DNA from: Brachynemurus nebulosus
Taxonomy: Eukaryota > Arthropoda > Insecta > Neuroptera > Myrmeleontidae
DNA: 64,000 nucleotides
Assembly: GCA_035578155.1 (NCBI GenBank)
Contig: JAPWDM010000015.1
Coordinates: forward strand, 6,426,709-6,490,708
Direction: 5' to 3'
The position numbers and the translations under genes were made by a program. This document shows positions 21,525 to 32,643 of this stretch, piece after piece. Every line of letters begins with the position of its first letter. The first letter of the stretch is position 1. The notes under the pieces were generated by a model. It ran no database searches. It had not been told where the DNA came from and was given only the letters and a program-made list of their open reading frames with translations.

Positions 21525-23124
21525 CTCCTCAAAACAAAATAAGGGCCACTTGAAAGTTTGTATTTTAAAACTGATTTATGTCGATCCACGTCAAAATAAC
21601 TTTTCTAAGTGACTGTTGTTATGATATTAAGTGGTTGAGTAAATGATAACAGTTAAGTTTAAGTGATATTATTGTTGAGGGGAAGATTTAAACGTTTATG
21701 TCTCGCACAGCGTCAAGTGATTAGTTTTACTGATTTTTTTGAATTTGATTTTAAATCAGTTTGCGCTAGATTATTGATTGCTGAGGTTGTTTTTTGAAGC
21801 TTAGCGTGTTATTCAATCATTTATTTTTACAATGCCGAGAATTCGACACCATATGGACGAAGCTACTGCTACCAGAGCCGTAATTATGATTGAGAGTGGT
21901 CAATCTCAACGTTCCGTGGCTCTGCAGTCGGGTTGTTCACGAAGGGCTATTCAAAATGTTTGGAATCGGTATCAGCAGACCGGTAGCGTAACCCGGCGCC
22001 GTGGCTCAGGAGGAGTTCGTGCTACCGCTGCCCGTGAAGACCATTACATTCGACTGTGTGCACGACGTGAGCCGACTGTTACCGCAGGTACTCTGCAAAA
22101 TCGCTTACATCGATCTACTGGCACTGTTGTCAGTAATCAGACCATACGAAATCGTTTGCATGAAGACCAACAACGTTCAAGAAGACCAGTAATCCGTACC
22201 AAACTGACCGGAGCGCATCGTGCAAACCGTTTAAGATTTGCACGTGAACACCTTGAATGGGGCTTGGAGGAATGGCGTCACGTACTCTTCACGAATGAGT
22301 GCAAGGTGAAGTTTTTTAGTGATGATCGACGTGTAAGAGTGTGGAGAAGAAGTGGCGAAAGGTTTTCTGATCGTCACATTCATGAACGCGGCAGATTTGG
22401 CGGTCCTAATGTCATGGTCTGGGGTGGAATTAGTTTGCAAGGCAAAACTGAGCTTGTTTCCCCGAACAAGGGTACTGTAACGGCTCAAAGTTACATCGAA
22501 CAGGTTGTCAGACCCCATGTGATCCCCTTTGCACAACGAACGGCCGACGGATTTATCCTGATGCAGGATAATGCCCGAGTGCATACCGCTCGAGCGACGA
22601 CAACTGTCCTTATGGAGGCTAATATACAGGTTTTATCGTGGCCTGCAAATAGCCCTGACTTGAACCCAATAGAACATCTTTGGGATCAATTAAAACGGCG
22701 AGTCAGAACAGCCGGAGAGGATGTGCACACCCAACAACAACTGATTGATGTCTTGAAAAGATTTTGGGAGGAGATTCCTGATGAAACCGTTAGGCATCTT
22801 ATTGAAAGCCTACCGAGGAGGCTTCAAGAATATGTTTTAAAAAGGGGAGGGCATACTCGATATTAAATCATCGAAAAGTTGCATAATGTGTGCTTTTACT
22901 CAAAGCGTGAACGTTTGTTGATGACTGTAAAAATGACTATAAAAATGATAAAATCCTAAAAAAATGTAATTATGGATTAATTTTTTATTTAATCTTATTA
23001 AAATTAATTTTATTTAGTAAAAAATTAGTTCCTTAATTAAATGTAAGCATACCTTATACTGTAACTTATATAAAAATAAACTTATGCAGCAAAACATGAG
23101 TGGCCCTTATTTTGTTTTGAGTAG
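21525..23124 (+). mobile_element. Tc1-type DD34E transposon, 1.6 kb, complete ends
   Basis: Terminal inverted repeats begin CTCCTCAAAACAAAATAAGG on the left and CTACTCAAAACAAAATAAGG on the right (read inward), with one mismatch over at least 26 bp. Both ends are bordered by the TA duplication (21523-21524 and 23125-23126). The single transposase frame is open throughout. The element is structurally full length, but its transposase carries a catalytic substitution. Confidence 0.93.
21832..22866 (+). CDS. Tc1 transposase, full length but with first catalytic Asp changed to Asn
   Basis: 344 residues: an N-terminal paired-like helix-turn-helix ('SQRSVALQSGCSRRAIQNVW'), a second HTH ('SNQTIRNRLH'), then the RNase H-like DDE domain. 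D246 ('LMQDNARVH') and E281 ('SPDLNPIEHLWD') are present with DD34E spacing. The first acidic position reads 'LFTNECK', so residue 155 is Asn (codon AAT at 22294). Such a change is expected to abolish cleavage. The start ATG is 307 bp inside the left terminus. The substrate would be its own inverted repeats at TA sites. Confidence 0.93.
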   Translation: MPRIRHHMDEATATRAVIMIESGQSQRSVALQSGCSRRAIQNVWNRYQQTGSVTRRRGSGGVRATAAREDHYIRLCARREPTVTAGTLQNRLHRSTGTVVSNQTIRNRLHEDQQRSRRPVIRTKLTGAHRANRLRFAREHLEWGLEEWRHVLFTNECKVKFFSDDRRVRVWRRSGERFSDRHIHERGRFGGPNVMVWGGISLQGKTELVSPNKGTVTAQSYIEQVVRPHVIPFAQRTADGFILMQDNARVHTARATTTVLMEANIQVLSWPANSPDLNPIEHLWDQLKRRVRTAGEDVHTQQQLIDVLKRFWEEIPDETVRHLIESLPRRLQEYVLKRGGHTRY

Positions 23125-23472
23125 TATATTTTAAAATGTTAAACTAAACGTATTTTTCTATTCTAAAATTTCAACCTGTTTTTGTAAGATAACCTTATAT
23201 GATACAGCAAAATTAATCGCAATTTTGGAATCAGTGCCAAAAAGTACATGAGAATCAGTTGTCGAAACTAAAACAATTTTCAAGTAATTTTCAAGCAATT
23301 CATTTTCAAGTAAATCTTTTGCAGGCCTGTGTAATTCTTAAACTTTACGTGGTTTTTTTCATAAACTACTTTCATGTAGTAACACATCAAAAATTTTTTT
23401 TATCGTTAACAATGACGGACTTATCGGTGTTTTAAGTGAACCTACCGTCCAATTTTGTGTAGCGACAATATA

Positions 23473-23474
<2 letters not shown>

Positions 23475-23545
<71 letters not shown>
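23475..23545. repeat. (TA)n microsatellite
   Basis: About 70 bp of pure TA between 'gacaatatacc' and 'tttcttttctt'. It lies just upstream of the glycoprotein-like fragment. Confidence 0.95.
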
Positions 23546-23547
<2 letters not shown>

Positions 23548-23630
23548 CTTTTCTTTTTTGCCTACAGAAAATAACATGGAGACTCTTGTGGCATATAATT
23601 GCAAAACAAATTAAATATGTATTACAGCTA

Positions 23631-24855
23631 CAGTCTGTTCCACAAGAAAATAGGCGGCATTTTAGATAGTAAAGTAGAAGATATTTTCGTCTTTTTTGAA
23701 CAGTGCGATTGTATTATCGGTGGGCTACGACGCCATCACTAATTCATTTTAGTATCACCCAAAAAGATGTTGGAAGCGGACGTTAATAAAAATGAGTGCT
23801 ATGTACGCAAAGCGATTTGAAGCTGTCTTTCTGTGCACGCATCCGAAAGGACCTAAATTATCTTATGCTGCTGCAGCCAAAGTGATTAAAAAGTCAAAAA
23901 AGTTTGTTGAGAAGTGGATAAAGCGATATAAACAATTGAAAAACGTGGATGATTTTCCTGAACGCGGGAGAACGAGAGCAACAACCAGTAAGCAAGATAA
24001 AGAGATCGTAACGTTGTTCAAGAAGAATTCCACTTTACGCCTCCGCGAAGCTAAGTTTAAACTCGCGAAAAAGGGAATTTATGTCAGTCTAAACACGATC
24101 AGGCGACGTTTGCACGAAGCAAAATTATCATATCGATCTACGAGCTCAAAACCCCTGCTAACGGCAAATCATAAAAAAAACGCCTTAGCTGGGCGAGTGA
24201 AAACAAAGATCGCGATTGGTCGAAAGTAGTTTTTTCTGATGAAGCGACTTTCTGGGCATGGGTTTCGGTGAAGCGTGCCCGGTTAAGAAGTAGAACAGAT
24301 TTCTACTTCTTCTCACAGCGCGGATTCGGTTGTTTAGAGCTCTTTACTCAAAATTTAGGTTCGCAAAAAATGCTCAAAATTTACAAACGTGGCCTCTTGC
24401 AATCGGTGCGGAAGATGTTCGGACCCAACAATAAAAATTCGGTCTTACAAGAGGATAATGACCCGAAACATCGAAGCCGCCTGTGTCGCCACTGGAAGGA
24501 AGAAAATGGCATCATCACTATGGACTGGTCCTCCCAATCCCCTGATGCCAACCCCATTGAAAACATTTGGGCCATTATGAAGAGCAAGCTTGCAGGAAAG
24601 CCTGTTTACGATTTGAAGCATCTTTCAAGAATGATTCGGAAAATTTGGCGACAACTTCCGACAAATTATGCCGTAAATCTTGTTGATAGTATGCCTCGAA
24701 GGTGCCAGGCCATTATCAACGCTGGTGGCGATTATACCGTTTATTAAATAAATTGCGCCTTAGCCTATTTAACGTACTTTTAATTAAAATAGTTTTTGAA
24801 TAAATATGTATTTTTGTTTTTTTTAAACCCGCCTACTTTCTAGTGGAACAGACTG
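23631..24855 (+). mobile_element. Tc1/mariner element, 1.2 kb
   Basis: The left terminus CAGTCTGTTCCACAAGAAAA and the right terminus, read inward CAGTCTGTTCCACTAGAAAG, share about 26 of 28 bases. TA lies on both sides (23629 and 24856). It interrupts the glycoprotein-like fragment. The transposase is complete apart from one frameshift. Confidence 0.92.
23792..24747 (+). pseudogene. Tc1-type DD34E transposase with one frameshift
   Basis: The first frame (to 24229) holds the DNA-binding HTH region ('SYAAAAKVIKKSKKFVEKWI', 'VSLNTIRRRLHEAKLSYR'). A one-base slip in the A8 run at 24173-24180 moves the catalytic part to the other frame: 'VVFSDEATFW', 'LQEDNDPKHRS', then 'SQSPDANPIENIW'. The three acidic residues are intact with 34-residue spacing. 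The homopolymer makes both a real mutation and an assembly error possible. The ORF otherwise runs to 24747. Confidence 0.88.
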
Positions 24856-25045
24856 TATTTCTCGACTCAAAGTGAAACTCTACGAATTTGAAAAATATAA
24901 TGTGCGCGAAGTACCACCAAACATTCAACTAATACAACGTGCCAAGTACGCCGACGAACATGTTTACCAATGCAAAGTTGAAGTGACACGCCAAGAGACT
25001 CACTGGGGTATGCATTCCCATGCCCGATGTAACGGTGTACAATAG

Positions 25046-25264
25046 AGATGTGCCAAATGTAACGTAACAGTTACTTTGTAACTGTTTCATAAATTTAACC
25101 GTTCCAAAATGGAACAGTTACAAACAACATACTGTTACACAGTTACAAATTGTTTTTCAGTTCCAAACAGTTACTGCAGCGTTTAGTACAAATGTACCTA
25201 CTAAGGCCAATGGTTACTATATTACCAAATGATGTTGTTACTGATTAAAACCTTGTTTTTTGCC
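25046..25264 (+). other. Possible hAT-type left end with palindromic sequence
   Basis: 'tagagatgtgcc' at 25045 resembles hAT terminal repeats. It is followed by nested palindromes such as 'gtaacagttactttgtaactgtt'. A BED-finger hAT fragment exists at 35.3 kb in the same orientation, so the intervening 25.3-34.7 kb composite may have landed inside one hAT element. The matching right end was not found. Confidence 0.3.
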
Positions 25265-25878
25265 ACAATTAGTACCTGAAAGGGAAAATATGGAAAAGAT
25301 AGGAAAAATTTCGTAGAATTCGATGAACTATTTTTAAACAGCTGAATCATTTGGAAAATTTCTCAAAATGGCGACCAAAAATGGCCAAAAACCGTTTTTT
25401 CGGTTTAAAAAAAAAAAAGACTGCACAAAACAAAGTTTCATACGGAAGTTGTAGAACTATTTTAAATACCAGCAGAATGACACCAGTTTAATGCAAATTG
25501 GTGTATAAATAAATTAGCTGTCGCAAGAGAACTGCCAAAAATCGAGATTTTTTCAATTGCTGATATCTTAAAGGTAAAAAACATTTTTTTTTATAAAACT
25601 TGGTGAAAGTGTAGCTTTTTGCAAGTGGAATAGGAACGTTTTTAAAAAGTCGTAAAATATTGGGTAAATTCTCCAAATATCAATTTTTTCAAACACGTTT
25701 CCGTAAAATTCGATTTAACCAGGTTTTCGGTCACCTACAGGCACGTTTACGGGCTTAAAATTTTCCTAAAAGGTTATAGTAACGTATGTAATATGTGGAT
25801 GCATCGCTAAATAAGTCGAAATAAATAAAAAAAACAAGCGAAAGATTAATAAATTTTTTAGAATCCAGAAAACTTTTA
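25265..25878 (+). repeat. Left long inverted repeat
   Basis: Shares with the right arm, in inverted form, blocks such as 'cacctacaggcacgtttacg', 'ttccgtaaaattcgatttaa', 'tagttctacaact'-type and 'gcgaaagattaataaa'. It contains about 50 bp (around 25770-25820) absent from the right arm. Confidence 0.85.
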
Positions 25879-26509
25879 TTTATTTACAATTTATCTTTTA
25901 TAACTTTTAGGTATATACAATACATATATACATACATACATATATTTTATAACCTCTTGGAGTTGAAATAATTTTTTTTTTCAAAAACTTACAACAGTTC
26001 AGTATAAAAATTTATTGTTTACAATCACTGACCACGTATTTTTTTCTGTAAACTAAATCTCAGTGGGCCCTATAAAAAGAAACATTAACGCTATTTTAAG
26101 TGCAATTTTGAAACTATATGTACAATACGCACAACAGCATTACGCGGAAAATTCATTTATCGTTTTTGATGGTTATCCGTAAGATACAACTTCAAGTACG
26201 AAATCTATCGAACGGCTTCGTAGGCAAATTAAAAATGTTGCTAGAGAAATGATGTTTGATTGCAATACAAAAATTTTGCACCCGAAAGAAAAGTTTCTTT
26301 CTAACGAAAGGAATAAAAAAAATTATTTCTATGTTGTCCATAGAATTACAGAAAATCGGCTTTAATATAATAATTTCTGATGCAGGTGCTGATAGACTGA
26401 TAATTTCTACTGCTATTGAATTACAAAGAGAACATCTAATTGTGAAAGTGATTGGTGGATACACAGATCTAGTATTATTGACGCAACTAGCACCATCAAA
26501 TAAAAATAT

Positions 26510-26924
26510 AATTACATAATCAAGTTATCCACCGTACGTGACCATAAGTGATTATTCATCACTTTAGCAATACATCTTGTTTATCTGCTGAAGTCATGTT
26601 TCTTAATGTTTATTTTATGATTCACGTTATGCAAAATAATACTTTTCGTCTTTTGATTATTAATATAATGTAATATCTTATTTTTTATCAATCACGATTT
26701 GCTGAGTAATATTATTTTTGTTAATTTAAGCACGTACTAACTAGTATAGAAATAAAAAGATCAAAAACATAATGATTGGACGACATTTGTTTGATATTCG
26801 TTGTAATAGCTGTTCAAGAGCTCTACAGAGCTCTTCTCATGAAAAGTATTGTAACAATTAAATTGTAACTTGTGAAAATAATTTTTTTTTTTTAAACGTT
26901 ATTTCACTGTCGAAAAACGTAACT
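26510..26924 (+). repeat. 5' LTR of errantivirus B
   Basis: Starts AATTACATAATCAAG and ends GTAACT. Substitutions and short indels against the 3' LTR are spread along its length (for example 'agtatagaaataaaaag' versus 'agtataaaaag'). Confidence 0.9.
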
Positions 26925-26940
26925 GGCGCAGTCGGTAGGA
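26924..26940 (+). other. Primer-binding site of errantivirus B
   Basis: TGGCGCAGTCGGTAGGA is the extended tRNA-Ser-type site of the 17.6/297 group and begins at the last LTR base. Confidence 0.9.
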
Positions 26941-27355
26941 TCCGCAAGTACCGCCGTTTAAAGTAATAACGTGAATCGTAAGTGCCGAATAACGGTTTAT
27001 TGAACGGACAACTCAAACTTGAAGGAATATCTAGTGCAGTGGTTCACATCTCCAATTCTTGACGGTGCGTGGATCTCAATTCTTTGTGTGGAAACGGACC
27101 TATGGAAACAGCAACAATAAGAAGTTACAGCGGCTTACTGTAAGTAAATAGTTGTTTATTGTTTGCTGCTTTTCACATGTTTAAACCCTTTAAAAGTACA
27201 TTCAAAAAGAAATCTAAAAGCTACCAACCTTATCCTACAAGTGTCCCTCGTACTCCCGATGCTGAAGACGCAAGTGTCGAGCTTGAAACATCGGTATCGT
27301 GGTTTAGATAGTAGTTTAGATAGTCAAAGAAAATAATTCAAATACAAACACAAAA

Positions 27356-28469
27356 ATGACAGAGACTAACGCAATAACGGGACTCTCCCAAATATTAGAA
27401 GCATTTAGAATTCCTGATCCTATTAAAAATTTACCCGAATTCAATGGAAATCCCAGAGCTCTCTTTGACTTCATAGAAAATGTAGAAGAAATTATAAATT
27501 GTATCAGATTGGACACAAGGATATGGAAAAATGTGGATTAGGGCAATTAGGAATAAGATAATTGGCGAAGCCAATGAAGTTTTAAACATGTACGGTACCC
27601 CTATAATTTGGGAAAATATTAAAAGTAATTTAATTTCGCACTACGCGGATAAAAGAAATGAAACAACATTAATACGGGACTTTCACATATTACGACAGGG
27701 ACCAAATCAAAAAATGGAAGAATTTTATTCTCAAGTCATAGAAATTTTATCATCGTTAACTAACTTTACGCGATTACATGAAATAAATTCAAACATAATA
27801 ATGTCAAAAGTAAACCTGTATCAAACATTAGCTAAAGACGTGTTCCTAGCCGGACTACGAGAATCAGTCGGTTCAGTAGTTAGAGCAAGAAACCCCGACA
27901 CAATTCAAATGGCTTTCAATACGCCATAAAGGAGCAAAACATACACTACCAGCAGAAAGAACAACCATTACAAAATTCAAATAGACCTATGCAAAAGAAA
28001 CCAGTAATTCATAAACCGTTCATACCTCACACTAACATTACACAAATGCGAACATCACAAAATTTCCAAAATATTCCAAGATATTTCCAACATCCAATAC
28101 AACATTCACCTCAGGTGCAATAGCCACCAAAACAAAATCTAGTATTCCCTAAACCCCAACAACCACGTCCATACAAAACAACACCATGGACATAGGTAGC
28201 AACCAAATTAGCATCAGATGTCCCAACATCCCACCTCAACAATTCCGACAGAACTTTTTATAATCACAAAGTCAACCAACCTTTACGAGTAAAGAACTGC
28301 ATAATTTAGAAACAGGCGACAATCAAAATTTTTCTAATTTAGGCACATATTTAAGTGACAATATATCAGATCAAGATATAAACACTGATACCATTGGCAG
28401 TACTGACCAATCCGACGACGGTCATTTTAGTCATCCATTCGAGCTGGATGATCAAAATTTTCCGTTGAG
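27356..28469 (+). pseudogene. Gag of errantivirus B, decayed
   Basis: ATG at 27356 opens 'TETNAITGLSQIL' and 'NLPEFNGNPRALFDFIENV'. A frameshift near 27535 leads to 'MWIRAIRNKIIGEANEVL' and on to 27929. There it becomes a Gln/Pro-rich tail in broken frames to about 28450. No zinc knuckle is seen, as expected for errantivirus gag proteins. It would form the particle core; element A lacks any counterpart, so this copy shows what was lost there. Confidence 0.82.
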
Positions 28470-30770
28470 TTGGGAGAACAACTTGGATACATAGATAATA
28501 ATCTGCATGAATCCACTCTACCATACATACACATTTTTAACGTCAACGAACCACCCTTAAAATTCCTCATAGACACGGGCTCCTTGAATTCGTTCATTAA
28601 CCCCGAACATGTACACCTAAATCAGACTCGCAAGATAAAATCAGTTAGTATTAGAGCATTATTAAGCACACACAGTAGATACTATGGCAAAATTACCAAT
28701 ATTTGTGGAATTTAATCAAGAAGGACACATGGACTTCTTAGTATTCAAGTATACTTATACTTTGATGGATTATTAGGTTTAGACGCTTTAAATCAATTGC
28801 AAGCTCAAGTAGATATCCCTAATAAAACATTAGTTACACCATTATCACTAAACAGGCTATTGCTGAAACCTAACATAATGAGTAACGTCCATTCAATCGA
28901 AGCTAATAGTAAACAGATATTAAAACTACCCGCAGATATTCAATCAGGAGATGTACTCTTACCCAAAACTAAAATCAGTAATAAATTTCTGATTCCATCT
29001 GGCATATACAGAGTACAGGACTGGCATATCCTGGCTCCAGTAGTTAACGTCACTAACCAAAGTCAAAAATTCTTCATAGAACAACCACTTAAAGTAGAAT
29101 TACTTAATCATGAAATTTTAGAATACAGTAATTCACAAATGCAACCGAACGTGCAAACATTACCACTTCCGTCTATAGAATCATTAATACGCACAGATCA
29201 TTTAAACTCGGAAGAGAAACATGAAATAATAAAATTATGCAAAAAATACAAAGATATATTTTTTAAAGGACAGAATCTAGCATTTACTAACCAAATCAAA
29301 ACACGAAATAAAAACAACAGACAATATCCTCGTATACACAAAATCCTATAGATATCCCTATGTACACCGAGAGGAAGTACAAAAACAAATTAAAAAGATG
29401 CTACAACAAGGGATCATAAGGCCAAGCTACTCCCCTTGGAGTAGTCCTATCGGGATTGTACCCAAAAGACTTGATGCCAGTGGCAAACAAAAATGGAGGC
29501 TAGTCGTCGCTTATCGAAAACTAAATGAAAAAATTATCGACGATAAATATCCTATCCCAAACATTTCCGACATCCTAGAAAAGTTAGGGAAATGTATGTA
29601 CTTTACGACTCTCGACAGGATTCCACCAAATAGAAGTAAATCCCAAAGACATTGAAAAAACAGCATTCATAGTAGATCATGGTCACTACGAATACGTAAG
29701 AATGCCCCTTAGTCTGAAAAATGCGCCCTCTACCTTCTAGCGCGTTATGGACAATGTCTTAAACTTCAAGAACACAACAAATTTAGGTACAGTTTTCGAA
29801 AGACTAAAAACCGTTAACTTAAAGGTACAACTAGACAAAAGCGAATTTTTGAAAAAGGAAATAGGATTTTTAGGTCACATTGTATCAGAAGACGGTATAA
29901 AGCCGAACCCGGAAAAAATTAAAGCCATACAAAAGTTCTCTATACGATAGACCCAAAAAGAAATTAAGGCATTCTTAGGTCTCGTCGGTTATTACCGAAA
30001 GTTTATTCAAGACTTCGCTCAAATTACAAAACCAATGACCAAATATTTAAAAAAGGGTGAATCGGTCAAACACACTCCTGATTTTATAAAAAGCTTCAGT
30101 AGTAGAAATATAGCGGTTCGAGTAGTAGAAATATAGCTTCACTAGTAGAAATATAGCCGTTTTCAAATTTACTATAGGCTTCTCTAGTGTTCAGCTTCAT
30201 CTAGTAGTGAAAAGTATAACTATCAAAGGTTTTTGAGCACCATTTATTGACAATGTTTCAAATTTACGCCAAGATTTCGCTAGTATCCAGGTTAGCAGCC
30301 CCATCTAGTAGTGAAAAGGATAACTATCAAAGGATTTTCAGCGCCATTTACTAATAATTTTTCAAATTCACTATAGGGTTCGCTAGTATCCAGACTAGCA
30401 ACGCCATCTAGTAATGAAACTTGGAATTTACAGAGCTCAAAGGTGACTGTGCCATCTATTAAGGAAGTTTTGAGTTCTTAGGTTAAGCTAAGTTCACCAG
30501 GGTTCAGTTAGGTTTGAGACCAAAACATTCCTCCACCCACCGCCGGAGGTTTCTAGAACCCGCATAGGTTAGCTACCACCTCCCGAGGTCAGTCAAAAAA
30601 TCGTGAGGTGGGGAGGTGGATCTCGAACCGCTACATTTCTACTACTAGCTTCAATTTGGCTAAAGACCTATTAACACACGATCCTATATTAGCATACCCC
30701 GATTTTTCGAAAGAATTCGTTCTCACGACGGACGCTAGCAATATAGCCATCGAAGCGGTTTTATCACAAG
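28470..30770 (+). pseudogene. Protease, RT and start of RNase H of errantivirus B, decayed
   Basis: The protease active site reads 'FLIDTGSLNSF' (about 28560-28600). After frameshifts, the RT lead-in runs 28797-29351. Palm parts follow ('GIIRPSYSPWSSPIGIV', 'WRLVVAYRKLNEK' with D changed to A in 'VDYRKLNE', 29398-29655; '[20 protein letters not shown]' to 29950). The YMDD region is deleted between about 29760 and 29785. RNase H resumes after the MITE at 30653 with 'LTTDASNIAIEAVLSQ', and the sequence switches to foreign DNA at about 30771. It is non-functional. Confidence 0.85.
30098..30646. mobile_element. Unclassified MITE (549 bp) with 25 bp inverted repeats and 6 bp TSD
   Basis: The ends read AGTAGTAGAAATATAGCGG (left) and the same with one A/G change (right, 30622-30646). 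The duplication AGCTTC occurs at 30092-30097 and 30647-30652. Removing the insert plus one duplication restores the RNase H reading 'KSFNLAKDLL', which proves the boundaries. Inside, the terminal motif is repeated three times at the left end. A ~90-100 bp block ('ccatctagtagtgaaaa...aactatcaaagg') occurs about three times. There is no coding capacity. A 6 bp duplication does not fit Tc1/mariner, hAT or piggyBac. Confidence 0.88.
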
Positions 30771-31595
30771 TGGTTTTCCCCGTATTCTTCGCTGTCGATT
30801 TCAACTTGATTTACTCTTCGGGATTCGGAAGGTGAACGTAATCGCGCTGATGGTGAAAGTGAACGGAACCGCATATTTCTACTAATGCATGCTTTCGCCA
30901 TGTGACCATATTTTCCGTATTTAAAACATTTTAAACCCCTTGCTGGACAACTGTTAGCTGGATATAAATTCCCACAACGGCTGCAAATTTCTCTGACCTT
31001 GGAAGAACTTCTAATTTGTGACGATTGTAACGAACGATGTCGTCGGTTTGACCGCGATCTTGCTGCTGGCGTGTAAATTTTCGCTACTTCCTGTACCGAC
31101 ATACGCTTATTTTCCTTTGTAGCTAATTCCCAACTAATGGCCATGGTAACTGCTTTTTCTAAAGACAAATTTGTTTCCTTTAATAACGTCATTCTTAATT
31201 CTTCACTAATTAGCCCAAATACAAATCGGTCCCGCAGTGCATCGTTCAAAAATGGTCCGCACGTGCTCTCAATTCAACTTCATAATCGGCAACTAATTGG
31301 CCCATTTTTTGATCTTCTTTATGAAATTTGTACCGTTCCGTAATGATATTTGTTAAGGGCGTAAAATGTAGCTTTAATTTTCTAATTCTAAATATGATTT
31401 TTTTGCTGGTACTTCCGGTGCAAAAAGTTTTTTCAAAACTGAATACGTTTCCGCGCCAATATAAATAATAAATGATGATACCTTTCTTGATTCTTCAATG
31501 TTGTTTAAATTAAAAAATTGTTCCAGTCGTTCAATATATTCGATAAAATTTTCACCCGGAACGTATTCATTTATATGTCCCATTACATTACTCAT
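30771..31595 (-). pseudogene. Gag with CCHC knuckles of the opposite-strand LTR element
   Basis: The minus-strand frame starts at 31595 ('MSNVMGHINEYVPGENFIEYIERLEQFF' region), shifts near 31370-31250, and continues 'DRFVFGLISEELRMTLL' and 'AVTMAISWELATKE'. The Cys cluster includes 'CSRCGNLYPANSC' and 'CFKYGKYGHMAKAC', the second knuckle having Tyr in place of its second Cys. An SR-rich tail ends at the junction. The domain plan fits gags of gypsy elements using the TTGGCGACGAGG primer site. The frameshift and lost Cys mark a dead copy. Confidence 0.8.
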
Positions 31596-31786
31596 ATTAC
31601 TTTGCTATACGTGTTTCCTTTTCGGTCACTGCTGAAAAAACAGACCTTTTTTCTCGGTAATTTTAATTTAAAACTTGTAATATATTTTCCGAACTTCTTT
31701 TTTATTCTTTTTCACTTTTAAATTTAAATTTACTTAACCACTATCATTTTTCTTTTTTTTGTTTTTGTTTTAATCCTCGTCGCCAA

Positions 31787-31977
31787 TGTTACGGGATAGG
31801 TTTTTTTAATAATGTTTGCACGCCATTGTCTTACTTAATACTATATTTATTGATTCATCATCATATACTTTTATATCATACATTATAATTACACGCATTA
31901 ACTTCCACGTATGTACACATCATCATACACGCATCATAGATCAAATCAATTGTTCGATCGCAACGCGATCCGCCAAT

Positions 31978-32012
<35 letters not shown>

Positions 32013-32073
32013 TACAATATGTACATAATACTAACGTATGCAATGTTGGTAATAATAACTGAAATACATAACA
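31787..32073 (-). repeat. LTR (287 bp) of the opposite-strand element
   Basis: Bounded by TGTTAC...TAACA, with the primer site immediately inside. A (CA)n microsatellite occupies 31980-32011. The outer boundary at 32073 is set by the terminal TAACA and by the return of env-like sequence just beyond. Confidence 0.7.
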
Positions 32074-32640
32074 GTAGACATGTTCTTCATCTGCAAGAAA
32101 CAAGATGCGAAAATAATTCCTTCATCTGACCAATGCTTTCAAGAAACTATCCAAGGTAAATCTGGAAACTGCACCTACGAAGAATATGGAGACAAAACAG
32201 AAATCAAGAAGTTAACCTATCAACACATTCTTTGAAAAACGCAAAAATTCAGCCAATAACAAGCACCTGTGGAATAGATAATAGAATAATTAATGGAACC
32301 GCATTAATCTACTTTAACAACTGTAGCATAACCATCAACGGACTCACTTATCAAAATCAAGAACCAATGAGTACAGAACAATTACATGTCCTACCACTAC
32401 ACAACTTATAAATAAAAGAAACCAAGCTAATATCAAAAATCGACTTACAGAAATTGAACACAAACCACTTAGAAAATCGCCAAGAAATAAAGGAAATTAA
32501 AACAAGAAATACCATTTACATATCAAGCCTATACGTTTTACCTGGTGTATCAATCATCTCCGTAACGATATTCATGATCTGGAATCTGCTCCAGCCCAAG
32601 AACCAACACTTCTATGGCCTATGCAGAAGTCTTAGGGGGG
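32074..32640 (+). pseudogene. C-terminal env fragment of errantivirus B
   Basis: Conceptual reading across frames gives 'ALIYFNNCSITINGLTY' and 'HVLPLHNL', matching in order the env of element A ('LLIHFKNCSVTINEITY', 'HVLPIHEL'). From 32454 the frame ends with a hydrophobic membrane segment ('SSLYVLPGVSIISVTIFMIW'). A polypurine tract (AGGGGGGAGG) precedes the 3' LTR. The N-terminal half, including any cleavage site, is absent. Confidence 0.82.
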
Positions 32641-32643
32641 AGG

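Larger units (their letters stand above)
23574..25042 (+). pseudogene. Envelope-glycoprotein-like fragment split by a Tc1 element
   Basis: Before the insertion a short frame reads 'METLVAYNCKT' (23576). After it (24858-25042) the frame reads 'LDSKVKLYEFEKYNV', 'NIQLIQRAKYADEHVYQCKVEV' and 'THWGMHSHARCNG'. The spacing of Cys residues and the '(C/W)GMHSH' motif recall envelope-like glycoproteins of certain LTR elements and chuvirus-like glycoproteins captured by insect retroelements. The fragment is short and degraded, so the name is tentative. Confidence 0.35.
30771..32073 (-). mobile_element. Truncated LTR retrotransposon fragment (LTR, PBS, gag)
   Basis: On the minus strand the order is LTR (32073-31787), primer-binding site TTGGCGACGAGGAT (31786-31773), leader, and gag with zinc knuckle. 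The sequence is cut at 30771, where RNase H of errantivirus B resumes. Its pol and second LTR are missing, as are the errantivirus integrase and N-terminal env. One deletion that removed both is the simplest account. Confidence 0.8.

Noticed and set aside
31816..32103. Open frames on both strands with Thr-His or Cys-Val repeats
   Set aside because: Caused by the (CA)n tract inside an LTR.
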